Assembly (NCBI GenBank): GCA_964470195.1
Contig: CAYYBG010000004.1
Span: forward strand, 15,857-79,856
Origin: RFPI01 sp964470195
Lineage (GTDB): Bacteria > Pseudomonadota > Gammaproteobacteria > Burkholderiales > Methylophilaceae
DNA: 64,000 nucleotides
Reading direction: 5' to 3'
The translations under genes and the position numbers were made by a program. The first letter of the stretch is position 1. Each line of letters opens with the position of its first letter. Under the pieces are notes generated by a model. It was not told the origin of the DNA. It searched no databases and was given only the letters and a program-made list of their open reading frames with translations. Shown piece by piece: positions 1-7,720 of this stretch.

Positions 1-234
1 ATGGCAAGCGCCGGACAAAGTGCCGAACAAATCGCCCTGCAGTTACCCCAAATCGCATATCTTGGCCTTGAATCCACTCGCCCCTTGTTAGCCAGCAAAG
101 GTCGAGCTGCAGGACTAGGAGAGCGTGCCATTGGGCATCTGGATGCAGGTGCAAAAAGTTGCGAAGTGATGATTAAAAGCGTGTGTAATTTAGTGACAAG
201 CCATCAAAATGGCACTCCACAAAATAGCAAGTGA
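1..234 (+). CDS. dhaL: Dihydroxyacetone kinase, ADP-binding subunit DhaL (C-terminal fragment)
   Basis: This is the last 77 codons of a gene cut by the left window edge. The segment GRAAGLGERAIGHLDAGA matches the conserved C-terminal signature of DhaL, where the family has GRASYLGERSIGHxDPGA. DhaL is the all-helical nucleotide-carrying subunit that phosphorylates dihydroxyacetone bound to DhaK, giving dihydroxyacetone phosphate in the cytoplasm. The stop lies 7 bases before the dhaK start, so the two subunits are certainly co-transcribed. The order is L then K, the reverse of E. coli dhaKLM. Whether the phosphate donor is ATP or a PTS protein cannot be judged, because the N-terminal part and any dhaM are outside the window. 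The ATG at position 1 is probably internal. Confidence 0.85.
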   Translation: MASAGQSAEQIALQLPQIAYLGLESTRPLLASKGRAAGLGERAIGHLDAGAKSCEVMIKSVCNLVTSHQNGTPQNSK

Positions 235-241
235 GGATCCT

Positions 242-1240
242 ATGAAGAAATTTATCAACCAAGTCGATGATATTTTATTAGAGAGCCTGCAGGGTTTTGC
301 CGACGCCCATGCCGATATCATACAAGTGCACTTTGCACCCAACTTTATTACCCGCAAGAGCAAAGCCAGTAACAAGGTTGCACTGATTTCAGGTGGCGGT
401 TCAGGACATGAACCCCTACATAGCGGATTTGTTGGTAAAGGTATGCTGGATGCAGCTTGCCCTGGTTATGTATTTACCTCGCCCAGCCCAGATCAAATGC
501 TGGCAGCAGCTGAAGCGGTTGAGTGTGGTAAAGGGGTTTTATTTATCGTAAAAAACTATGCGGGTGACGTGATGAATTTTGAAATGGCAGCGGAAATGCT
601 TTCGGGCGAACATGCCACTGTTCTCACGAATGATGATGTGGCTGTTTTGAATTCAAATTACACCACGGGACGCAGAGGAGTAGCAGGCACTGTGATTGTA
701 GAAAAAATCGTAGGAAGTCTTGCTGAATCAGGCGCTGACTTATCTGCCTGCGTAGCCATAGCAGAAAAAGTCAACCAACGTTGTGGCAGCATGGGCGTCG
801 CATTGACCAGCTGCACCGTGCCCGCCGCTGGCAAACCGACTTTTGATATTGCGCCTCAAGAATTAGAAATGGGAGTAGGCATTCATGGAGAGCCTGGACG
901 ACGACGTGAGGCACTTCGCCCTGCCAACGCAATCGTCGCAGATATGGTGCAAGCAATACTGCAAGACTTTGAACAACGCAACATCAACCCCTCACAGGGG
1001 GTCATATTATTAGTCAACGGTTTTGCTGCTACGCCATTGATGGAACTATATTTGCTTTACCACGCCGCCAGTGAACAATTAACACAGCACGGCATCAGCA
1101 TTCAACGTTCTCTAGTAGGCAATTACACAACTGCTTTGGATATGGCAGGTGCCTCAATCACACTATGTGCCGCTGATGCAGAAATTTTGCAGCATTGGGA
1201 TAGTCCTGTGCACTGTGCTGGTTTACGCTGGGGAATCTAG
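242..1240 (+). CDS. dhaK: Dihydroxyacetone kinase, substrate-binding subunit DhaK
   Basis: DhaK binds dihydroxyacetone covalently through a histidine as a hemiaminal and, with DhaL, makes dihydroxyacetone phosphate. The 332-residue protein has the family glycine motif SGGGSGHEPLHSG near residue 47, the NYAGD segment, and GIHGEPG with the substrate-binding His at about residue 215. Length is normal for a stand-alone DhaK (about 330). An upstream in-frame ATG at 209 exists, but the start at 242 is preferred because it is preceded by GAGGATC and gives the canonical MKKFINQVDD N-terminus. The gene follows dhaL by 7 bases and precedes rpiA by 44, so one sugar-phosphate operon is likely. No DhaM-like phosphotransferase is visible. 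Confidence 0.93.
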   Translation: MKKFINQVDDILLESLQGFADAHADIIQVHFAPNFITRKSKASNKVALISGGGSGHEPLHSGFVGKGMLDAACPGYVFTSPSPDQMLAAAEAVECGKGVLFIVKNYAGDVMNFEMAAEMLSGEHATVLTNDDVAVLNSNYTTGRRGVAGTVIVEKIVGSLAESGADLSACVAIAEKVNQRCGSMGVALTSCTVPAAGKPTFDIAPQELEMGVGIHGEPGRRREALRPANAIVADMVQAILQDFEQRNINPSQGVILLVNGFAATPLMELYLLYHAASEQLTQHGISIQRSLVGNYTTALDMAGASITLCAADAEILQHWDSPVHCAGLRWGI

Positions 1241-1284
1241 GCGAACTCATACAGTCAAATCAATATGATGGATAGCTGGAGATA

Positions 1285-1965
1285 ATGATGAACGATAAAC
1301 AATTGGTGGCGATAGAAGCTAGTAAATTAGTACAAGATGGGATGGTGGTTGGCTTAGGAACTGGTTCTACCGCCAATTACTTTATTGAAGCCTTAGCCCA
1401 ACGCCAACAACAAGGACTTAAGGTCAGAACTATTGCCAGCTCGACAATCAGTGCCATGAAGGCGACTGCCTGTGGCTTAACCCTGATCGATTTTGCGCAA
1501 GTCACCAGCCTTGATTTGTATGTTGACGGGGCTGACGAGATTTCACCGCAACTGACCTTATTAAAAGGTCGTGGGCAAGATCTGGTGATGGAAAAGTTAT
1601 TAGCGTATTACGCCAAAACCTTTGTGGTAGTTGCAGATAACAGCAAATTAGTGAGTCGTATCGGAGAAAACTTCGTGATTCCCATCGAAGTCAAACCGCA
1701 TGTTTGGCAAATGGTAAAAGCAGAATTGCAGTCTATGGGGGCAACAGGCGACATTCGCCTAAATGCCGCACAAGATAATATCGCGGTGACCGCCTCTGGA
1801 AGCTATGTTTTGGATATGCGTTTTCCCATTGAATACGATGAAAAATACTTAGATGAGCTGTTAAACACCATCCCAGGTATCATCGAGCACGGTATTTTCT
1901 ATGGCTTGACTAGCCAAGTGTTGATTGCCAACCAAGGTAAGCTTGAAATCAGACAAGCCGACTAA
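1285..1965 (+). CDS. rpiA: Ribose-5-phosphate isomerase A
   Basis: RpiA interconverts ribose 5-phosphate and ribulose 5-phosphate in the non-oxidative pentose phosphate pathway. The 226-residue protein has the family landmarks in order: GLGTGSTANYFIEAL (phosphate-binding loop), SSTISAM, DLYVDGADEISP with the catalytic acidic residues, LLKGRGQDLVMEKLLA, and IEVKPHVW. Length is typical (219-230). Two adjacent ATG codons (1285 and 1288) are possible starts, both served by a TGGAG Shine-Dalgarno at 1277. It follows dhaK closely and ends just before a strong bidirectional terminator. The link with dihydroxyacetone kinase points to triose/pentose phosphate interconversion. Confidence 0.96.
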   Translation: MMNDKQLVAIEASKLVQDGMVVGLGTGSTANYFIEALAQRQQQGLKVRTIASSTISAMKATACGLTLIDFAQVTSLDLYVDGADEISPQLTLLKGRGQDLVMEKLLAYYAKTFVVVADNSKLVSRIGENFVIPIEVKPHVWQMVKAELQSMGATGDIRLNAAQDNIAVTASGSYVLDMRFPIEYDEKYLDELLNTIPGIIEHGIFYGLTSQVLIANQGKLEIRQAD

Positions 1966-1983
1966 GCAGTGACTTATCCAGCC

Positions 1984-2013
1984 AAAAAAAAGCCTAGATT
2001 CACTAGGCTTTTT
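1984..2013. terminator. Bidirectional rho-independent terminator
   Basis: Perfect 7-bp arms AGCCTAG (1991-1997) and CTAGGCT (2003-2009) enclose a 5-base loop, with an A-run on the left and a T-run on the right. It lies between the convergent rpiA (+) and EF-hand (-) genes and can serve both. Confidence 0.9.
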
Positions 2014-2051
2014 GGTGGCAACTCGCCAATCGATGATTGCTTGTTTTTCAA

Positions 2052-2504
2052 TCAATGTTTTGCATGCTGATGCATAAATTCATGTACTTCATCACGTGAC
2101 AAAGTACCATCTTTATCGCTATCAATCGCATCGAAATTTTTAGCTACATTTTTTAGTTTTTTGGCTTCTTCACGGTCTAGCGTGCCATCACCGTCTTTAT
2201 CCGCAGAAGCAAATTCTTTATCTCGTTTTTCATGTTGTTTGGCATGCGCTGCATCTCGACCGCAAGCGTTCAACTCATCTTTGCTAACTGTTCCATCTTT
2301 ATCCGTGTCCATTTTGTCAAAGTCATGATTGCAGATTAGTTTGGCTTCTTCTCTATCGAGCGTGCCATCATGGTCTTTGTCCGCTTGTTCGAAGGTCATT
2401 TTGGAATGCATTTTGCAGTGTTCCCCCATTCCATCATGGTCTGCATGAGCTAAACCAGCACTTAACCATAAAGCTAAAAACAAACTACCTGTTAGTTTTT
2501 TCAT
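2052..2504 (-). CDS. Exported four-EF-hand protein
   Basis: The 150-residue protein begins with a signal peptide (MKKLTGSLFLALWLSAGLAHA) and so is probably periplasmic. It carries four canonical 12-residue EF-hand loops: DKDHDGTLDREE, DTDKDGTVSKDE, DKDGDGTLDREE and DSDKDGTLSRDE, all with Asp at positions 1, 3 and 5, Gly at 6 and Glu at 12. Loops 1-2 are separated by only 12 residues and loops 3-4 by 14, with 24 between the pairs. Short spacing within pairs is a property of lanmodulin, but the lanmodulin proline at loop position 2 is absent. Both ends are His/Met-rich. The start at 2504 is chosen because GGAG lies 6 bases upstream; an in-frame ATG at 2516 lacks this. Ca2+ binding is likely; the biological role is unknown. 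Confidence 0.85.
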   Translation of the reverse strand: MKKLTGSLFLALWLSAGLAHADHDGMGEHCKMHSKMTFEQADKDHDGTLDREEAKLICNHDFDKMDTDKDGTVSKDELNACGRDAAHAKQHEKRDKEFASADKDGDGTLDREEAKKLKNVAKNFDAIDSDKDGTLSRDEVHEFMHQHAKH

Positions 2505-2705
2505 TGCAATCTCCAAATCAGAGTAAAAGTTGAATTTTTACGACTATAATAATAAGAAATAAGTTCCCACGCCTGTAATGATGCAGGGTAATTCTATTCA
2601 CCCAGATTTTTCGTTAGCCCCGCCAAACTCTAACACCTCTTGTTATCAAGGGTAGCACATTTGCTTACCCCCATTAAATCGCCCATCCACCTATCATTCC
2701 CCGTT

Positions 2706-2745
2706 CACCACCGTTATTCCCGCCTGCGCGTGAATAACGGTGGTG
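2706..2745. repeat. Dispersed palindrome, copy 1 (ATTCCC/GGGAAT family)
   Basis: Perfect 14-bp inverted arms CACCACCGTTATTC (2706-2719) and GAATAACGGTGGTG (2732-2745) flank a GC-rich 12-base spacer. It lies in the 321-base non-coding region between the divergent EF-hand and rsuA genes; I saw nothing else definable there. Related elements occur near 5389, 10880, 14451 and 58409. Confidence 0.8.
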
Positions 2746-2825
2746 TGAAGCTTAAATATTCAAATCACTTACCAACAGAATAGCCTCTACATAAGGTTTA
2801 GAGAAAAAATGCGTTGCCCTTTATA

Positions 2826-3569
2826 ATGTCGTCCATGACCAAAAAAATGACTTTAGAACGTATTCTTCACAGCCAAGGATTTGGCTCACGCAAAGAGTGC
2901 CGCACTATGGTGCGTAACGAGTGGGTAAGTGTAAACAAAGAAATAATCACCGACCCTTTTATAGAGTATCCGTTGGCAGGTTTTCAGTTTGAGGTTGAAG
3001 ATGAGGTTTGGCATTATCGCGAGCAAGCTTATCTGATGATGCACAAACCAGCCCATTATGAGTGTTCGCAAAACCCCATACATCACCCTTCTATTTACAG
3101 CCTTTTGCCTGAACCTTTGCGCAATCGAGGTGTGCAGTGCATAGGTAGACTTGATGAAGATACTACCGGACTTATCTTACTGTCAGATGATGGACAGTTT
3201 ATTCATCGCATGAGCTCTCCCAAATGGAATGTACCCAAGGTTTATCAAGTTACCTGTAAGCATGCGGTGGACAATCAGCAAATCCAGCAATTATTAAGCG
3301 GTGTCATGCTGAACGATGAAACTGAAGCATTAAGTGCCATCTCGATTGAACAAATTGACCCAAACACTATCCAAATGACGCTGAAACAGGGTAAGTATCA
3401 TCAAGTAAAGCGAATGCTTGCCGCAGTCAGCAACCGTGTAGAGGCTTTGCATCGTATTCGAGTTGGAGCGCTAGATTTGCCCAACCAACTTGCTGCGTCG
3501 CAGTGGCGTTGGCTCACAGAAGACGAAGTGCAAATGTTAATGCAATCGCCTAAGACGAACTCATTCTAG
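2826..3569 (+). CDS. rsuA: RsuA-type 16S rRNA pseudouridine synthase
   Basis: RsuA isomerises a uridine (U516 in E. coli) of 16S rRNA to pseudouridine. An N-terminal S4 RNA-binding domain (ERILHSQGFGSRKECRTMV) is followed by the catalytic segment GRLDEDTTGLILLSDDGQ, whose second Asp is the family nucleophile, then the TYR-like KVYQVTC strand and the GKYHQVKRMLAAVSNRV motif typical of RsuA rather than RluB. The start is uncertain: ATG codons at 2826, 2835 and 2847 are possible, none with a good Shine-Dalgarno, and a TTG at 2814 is also in frame. The reading frame ends 18 bases before the lipocalin start, so the two may be co-transcribed. Confidence 0.88.
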   Translation: MSSMTKKMTLERILHSQGFGSRKECRTMVRNEWVSVNKEIITDPFIEYPLAGFQFEVEDEVWHYREQAYLMMHKPAHYECSQNPIHHPSIYSLLPEPLRNRGVQCIGRLDEDTTGLILLSDDGQFIHRMSSPKWNVPKVYQVTCKHAVDNQQIQQLLSGVMLNDETEALSAISIEQIDPNTIQMTLKQGKYHQVKRMLAAVSNRVEALHRIRVGALDLPNQLAASQWRWLTEDEVQMLMQSPKTNSF

Positions 3570-3587
3570 CTATTGATAGGTGTTCTC

Positions 3588-4109
3588 ATGAAAAATTTTG
3601 TAACAAAATTGTTGTTGTTGTGCTCGTTGTTAATCAGCATTTGCTATGCCGACGATGCAGACAATTATGCCTCGGTGACTGGTTTTGATCTCAATCGATA
3701 TTTGGGTACTTGGTATGAAATTGCACGTCTAGATCATAGTTTTGAACGTGATTTAGACAAGGTGTCTGCCGACTATAGCCTGCGAGATGATGGCGGAATG
3801 AAAGTGATCAATCGTGGTTACAACATCAAAACAAAAAAATGGGAAGAAGCTCATGGTAAAGCGTTTTTTACTAAAACACCTGACATTGGTCGGCTAAAGG
3901 TCAGTTTCTTTTGGCCGTTTTATGGAGCCTACAACATTATCGCCTTAGATAAAAATAATTATGAATGGGCCATGGTAACAGGTGGTAAAGACTATCTTTG
4001 GATATTGGCAAGAAGCCCGCAAATGCCCTACATCATCAAACAGCAGCTGATTGCACGTGCCAAAGAGTTGGGATTTGAAACCGATAAACTGATTTACCCT
4101 ACCCCCTAG
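3588..4109 (+). CDS. blc: Bacterial lipocalin (Blc-like), periplasmic
   Basis: Lipocalins are eight-stranded barrels binding lipids such as lysophospholipids; E. coli Blc is an outer-membrane lipoprotein. This 173-residue protein has the first lipocalin motif GTWYEIARLDHSFE near residues 48-61, the second motif around GRLKVSFFWPFYG, and the C-terminal YLWILARSP segment. The N-terminus (MKNFVTKLLLLCSLLISICYA) is a signal peptide, but I see no proper lipobox: the only Cys near the end of the hydrophobic core is preceded by ISI and followed by YA. It may therefore be a soluble periplasmic form. The ATG at 3588 is preferred over 3573 because AGG lies about 8-10 bases upstream and a clean signal peptide begins there. 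Confidence 0.87.
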   Translation: MKNFVTKLLLLCSLLISICYADDADNYASVTGFDLNRYLGTWYEIARLDHSFERDLDKVSADYSLRDDGGMKVINRGYNIKTKKWEEAHGKAFFTKTPDIGRLKVSFFWPFYGAYNIIALDKNNYEWAMVTGGKDYLWILARSPQMPYIIKQQLIARAKELGFETDKLIYPTP

Positions 4110-4135
4110 ATTTTGCTCAGTGTTGCTTGCCCAAA

Positions 4136-4732
4136 CTAGGGTTCAGTGAAGCGAAGTATGAAGGCTTGCGCGTGGGTTTCTGGGATGTCGGCGATAACAT
4201 CCACGCCATTAGAGAATCTTTTATCGATGATTTGTCCGCCTATTTTTTGTAGTTCTCGGGCAAAGTAGTCTAATTGCTTAAAAGTGATTTGTAGCTGTAT
4301 CTGACACATTTCCACGAATTCCTTGACGCCAGCCGCATCTATCGCTTGTTTCGCTGTACCACCATACGCCCTAGCCAAGCCCCCTGTGCCTAAATTAATG
4401 CCACCGTAATAGCGGATAACCCCCACCACCACATTAATCAAGTTTCGCCCCTCTAATATCTGCAAAATAGGCTTACCTGCTGTGCCGGATGGCTCGCCAG
4501 CATCGCTAAAACGTTGCACGATGCCCTGCTGTGTTTTTAATCGAAAGGCATAGGCTAAATGACTAGCGCTTTGATGCTGACTGGCCAAGCTTCGCAACAC
4601 TTGTGCAGCACTTCGCTCATCAGCGCAATAAGCTGCTACGGCGATAAAACGAGATTTGTTGATGGTTTGCTCGGCATGCCCGACATCACCCAGACGACAA
4701 TAAGCGATGCTAAATCTCCCCTTTACGTGCAT
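4136..4732 (-). CDS. yigZ: YigZ/IMPACT family protein
   Basis: This 198-residue protein belongs to the UPF0029/IMPACT family. It has the conserved stretches INKSRFIA, SHLAYAFRL, RFSDAGEPSGTAGKPIL, VVGVIRYYGGINLGTGGLARAYGG and a C-terminal ferredoxin-like domain (residues about 135-195). Bacterial members have been linked to ribosome or translation-factor interactions, but the reaction is not established. The only usable ATG overlaps the end of the upstream DUF302 gene by 23 bases in another frame, which suggests translational coupling. The order typA - DUF302 - yigZ on one strand may be an operon, although a palindromic repeat lies between typA and DUF302. Confidence 0.9.
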   Translation of the reverse strand: MHVKGRFSIAYCRLGDVGHAEQTINKSRFIAVAAYCADERSAAQVLRSLASQHQSASHLAYAFRLKTQQGIVQRFSDAGEPSGTAGKPILQILEGRNLINVVVGVIRYYGGINLGTGGLARAYGGTAKQAIDAAGVKEFVEMCQIQLQITFKQLDYFARELQKIGGQIIDKRFSNGVDVIADIPETHAQAFILRFTEP

Positions 4733-5213
4733 GATCGACGATTTGTATCAGCACCTTTTCTAAATCTTTGGCTGCTTTTTCAGCACGCGCAGTAGGATGT
4801 TTGATATGTTTCAAATCAAAGCTCGGTCTATCGATCGCTAGGTAAAGCTGGCCCTGTCTAGTGTACAAACCTATACGACAAGGGGCAAATACCACAAATT
4901 CTGGGTGATCTAGAAAGATTTCCGTTCCCAAGCCAAGATTGCAAAAGCTACGTGTTTCTAGGACGCCTTGCGGAGTCAACCCGCGTTGCTGCATATGCTC
5001 ACCGATGGGAAAGTTGGCTGGATTAACAAAGTTCATGCCCTCGGACACGACTTTTAAGCTGGTCACGACGTCTTCATAGCTTACACCAGGCTCAACCGCT
5101 ACCTCATAAATGGCGTTGTTTTCATCCACCGGAGGCAAGGGTTGCACAGCATCAGCGTCGGACAGCAGTACTAGCATACTGACAAAGCTTATAAGCAAAA
5201 ATGATATTTTCAT
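4710..5213 (-). CDS. Exported DUF302 domain protein
   Basis: This 167-residue protein has a signal peptide (MKISFLLISFVSMLVLLSDADA) followed by a DUF302-type domain: VSYEDVVTSLKVVSEGMNFVNPANFPIGEHM, a FCNLGLGTEIFLDHPEF segment, and APCRIGLY containing the second Cys. DUF302 proteins are small alpha/beta domains, often periplasmic, of unknown function; some occur near thiol or metal genes. The start at 5213 is supported by AGGAG five bases upstream; an in-frame start at 5264 would put 17 extra residues before the signal peptide. The two conserved-looking Cys residues could form a disulfide or bind a ligand, which is inference only. Confidence 0.75.
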   Translation of the reverse strand: MKISFLLISFVSMLVLLSDADAVQPLPPVDENNAIYEVAVEPGVSYEDVVTSLKVVSEGMNFVNPANFPIGEHMQQRGLTPQGVLETRSFCNLGLGTEIFLDHPEFVVFAPCRIGLYTRQGQLYLAIDRPSFDLKHIKHPTARAEKAAKDLEKVLIQIVDHARKGEI

Positions 5214-5388
5214 CGCAACTCCTGAATCGTTGGTTTCAAGGGCAAAGTATGAAAAATACAGCATGATGCTACTTTAAATCAAATACATCTATGGTAAATA
5301 GCGCCGCAGGGCATTTGAACTCTAATAATTGATATGGTCTGGTATGCAATTGCTAGGCAATCACATCTAACAATCATTTTCTCCACGA

Positions 5389-5454
5389 CCCACCACCGTC
5401 ATTCCGGCAACCCACCGCCGTCATTCCCGCGTAGGCGGAAATGACGATAGTGGG
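5389..5454. repeat. Dispersed palindrome, copy 2, with partial direct duplication
   Basis: CCCACCACCGTCATTCC (5389-5405) is repeated almost exactly as CCCACCGCCGTCATTCC (5411-5427). The second copy forms an imperfect inverted repeat with GGAAATGACGATAGTGGG (5437-5454). It begins 5 bases beyond the typA stop codon and could act as a 3' hairpin of the typA transcript. The rest of the 5214-5459 gap shows nothing recognisable. Confidence 0.75.
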
Positions 5455-5459
5455 CGTTG

Positions 5460-7268
5460 TTATTCTTTGGCTGCTCGTTTACGCTCGTGTTCTAACAAAT
5501 GACGTTTGCGAATACGTATGGTTTTCGGCGTAATTTCCACTAACTCATCATCATCGATAAACTCAACTGCTGATTCCAGTGTCAATTGCACTGGCGGTAC
5601 TAAACGCACTGCCTCATCTGTGCCAGAAGCCCGCACATTGGTTAATTGTTTACCTTTAATCGGGTTAACAATCAAATCATTATCACGACTGTGTATGCCA
5701 ATAATCATGCCCTCGTATAGTTTCTCTCCAGGAGATACAAACATACGACCACGATCTTGCAACTTCCATAATGCATATGCCACCGCTTCGCCGTGCTCTG
5801 CTGAGATTAATACCCCATTACGGCGACCAGGCATATCGGCTTTGACCGGGGCATATTCATCAAAAATATGCGCCATCAAACCCGTACCACGTGTCATTGT
5901 CAAAAACTCACTTTGAAAGCCAATCAAGCCACGCGCAGGAATCTTATATTCCAATCGGGTACGACCATTTCCATCAGATTCCATATTTTGTAATTCGCCA
6001 CGACGACGGCCTAACTCCTCCATCACCGTACCTTGGGTGTCATCTTCCACATCCACTGTCAAAATTTCATAAGGCTCGCAACGCTCACCTTCAATTTCAC
6101 GATAAACCACACGTGGTTTACCCACGGCAATTTCAAACCCCTCGCGGCGCATATTTTCCAACAAAATAGTCAGATGCAATTCACCCCTTCCAGAGACTCG
6201 GAACACATCGGCGTCTGAGGTATCTTCTACGCGCAGCGCTACATTCACCAGCAACTCTTTCTGCAAGCGGTCACGAATTTGACGACTGGTCACAAATTTT
6301 CCTTCTGTGCCTGCCAGCGGAGATGAATTCACCATAAAGTCCATGGTCAAGGTTGGCTCATCCACTGCCATTAGCGGCAAACCGACAGGCTGATCTTTAT
6401 CGGCAATGGTGACGCCAATGCCAATTTCTTCTAAGCCAGAAATAATCACGATATCGCCTGCTTCGGCCTCATCCACAGGAACTCGCTCAAGCCCTTTAAA
6501 ACCTAATACCTGATTGATACGCCCTTGACTTAATTGCTGGTCACCATTCATCACCACCACCACTTGCCCCGGTTTTATGCGGCCGTTTTGAATGCGACCT
6601 ACGCCCAAACGACCGGTATAACTTGAATAATCCAAAGCTGAAATCTGTAACTGCAAAGGCGCGTCGCTATCACCTTTTGGCGGCTCTACGTGCTTCAGTA
6701 TGGTTTCAAACAAAGCACGCATATCGTTGGTCGTTTGCTTGATATCCAAGGTAGCAAAGCCGTTCAAGGCTGAGGCATATACCACAGGAAAATCTAATTG
6801 TTCATCCGTGGCTCCCAAGTTGGCAAACAAATCAAAGGTTTGATTAATCACCCAATCAGTTCTTGCGCCAGGTCGATCAACTTTATTAATCACAACAATA
6901 GGTTTTAATCCTTGCGCCAAGGCTTTTTTAGTAACAAAGCGTGTTTGTGGCATAGGACCTTCCACCGCATCGACTAATAACAACACGCCATCCACCATAC
7001 CTAGTACACGTTCAACCTCACCGCCAAAGTCCGCATGCCCTGGGGTGTCAACGATATTGATATGTGTGCCCTCATAGTTGACGGCGGTATTTTTTGCCAA
7101 AATCGTAATTCCACGCTCTTTTTCCAAATCATTGGAATCCATTACACGTTCAGAGACAGTTTGGTGAGCGGCAAACGTGCCGGATTGTTGCAACAGTTTG
7201 TCTACCATGGTGGTCTTACCATGGTCAACGTGGGCGATAATGGCGATATTTCTTTGGTTTCTAGACAT
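5460..7268 (-). CDS. typA: Ribosome-associated GTPase BipA/TypA
   Basis: TypA/BipA is a translational GTPase of the EF-G superfamily that acts in ribosome assembly and stress or cold adaptation. The 602-residue protein has G1 AHVDHGKT at residues about 12-19, the switch I ERGITI, G3 DTPGHADFGGEVER, G4 NKVDRPGAR and the SALNG motif. These are followed by the EF-Tu domain 2, two EF-G-like domains (EGERCEPYEILTVDVE; RGLIGFQSEFLTMTRGTGLM) and the BipA-specific C-terminal domain. Length is standard. Its start faces the rhlE promoter region across a 452-base divergent gap. The start ATG at 7268 gives the canonical N-terminus but has no strong Shine-Dalgarno. Confidence 0.97.
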   Translation of the reverse strand: MSRNQRNIAIIAHVDHGKTTMVDKLLQQSGTFAAHQTVSERVMDSNDLEKERGITILAKNTAVNYEGTHINIVDTPGHADFGGEVERVLGMVDGVLLLVDAVEGPMPQTRFVTKKALAQGLKPIVVINKVDRPGARTDWVINQTFDLFANLGATDEQLDFPVVYASALNGFATLDIKQTTNDMRALFETILKHVEPPKGDSDAPLQLQISALDYSSYTGRLGVGRIQNGRIKPGQVVVVMNGDQQLSQGRINQVLGFKGLERVPVDEAEAGDIVIISGLEEIGIGVTIADKDQPVGLPLMAVDEPTLTMDFMVNSSPLAGTEGKFVTSRQIRDRLQKELLVNVALRVEDTSDADVFRVSGRGELHLTILLENMRREGFEIAVGKPRVVYREIEGERCEPYEILTVDVEDDTQGTVMEELGRRRGELQNMESDGNGRTRLEYKIPARGLIGFQSEFLTMTRGTGLMAHIFDEYAPVKADMPGRRNGVLISAEHGEAVAYALWKLQDRGRMFVSPGEKLYEGMIIGIHSRDNDLIVNPIKGKQLTNVRASGTDEAVRLVPPVQLTLESAVEFIDDDELVEITPKTIRIRKRHLLEHERKRAAKE

Positions 7269-7428
7269 GAGAGGGACTCAATTCAACAATGATTAGCAAA
7301 CTCGTTAGGCACGGAATTTAGCAAGCAAATACTTTACAAGCCGTGCAAAAGGGCGCGATTTTATCACAACTCGCTTGCTCGCCTATGTAGCCATGAGGAT
7401 AAATTACATCTGGTTTACATTATTTACT

Positions 7429-7456
7429 TTGACATATCAGCTCATACCGTTATACT
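7429..7456 (+). promoter_or_regulatory. Strong sigma70-type promoter for rhlE
   Basis: TTGACA (7429-7434) and TATACT (7451-7456) are separated by 16 bases, which is a near-consensus housekeeping promoter. Transcription would start near 7463, about 258 bases before the rhlE start codon. Confidence 0.7.
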
Positions 7457-7462
7457 GCGCGC

Positions 7463-7720
7463 TCATGTTTGTTGGCAATGGCTGTTATTTGCCCAAACCG
7501 ACGTTATTTGCCCTAGCCCTCCAAAGCCCGTGTTCCAAGGTGGCTTTCATTATTTTGACTGGTTAGCGGCTGTGATGAACTCCGTGCGCCGGTCTATCTT
7601 TTTCTAGCGAATTCGATTGTTGCGCTGAATACCGATGATATAAGTCCAGTATGGCTGTGCTTATCTCTTGGGATGATGCCTGCTTGCGCCTTTACTTTAA
7701 AGTTTGAAAAAGGATTTTGA
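7463..7720 (+). other. Long 5' leader of the DEAD-box helicase gene
   Basis: The 7269-7720 gap holds the promoter above and then about 258 non-coding bases before rhlE. The octamer TTATTTGCCC occurs twice about 22 bases apart (around 7486-7513). A 63-codon frame crossing the region has no homology that I recognise and starts before the promoter. A long leader on an RNA helicase gene is reminiscent of cold-shock or autoregulatory leaders, but no known riboswitch fold was identified. Confidence 0.45.

Noticed and set aside
2052..2504. Calling the EF-hand protein a lanmodulin
   Set aside because: The characteristic proline at position 2 of the EF loops is absent in all four loops; only the short spacing is shared.
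7375..7566. 63-codon open frame in the rhlE leader
   Set aside because: It starts upstream of the likely promoter, has no Shine-Dalgarno and encodes a hydrophobic, unfamiliar sequence; more likely non-coding leader.
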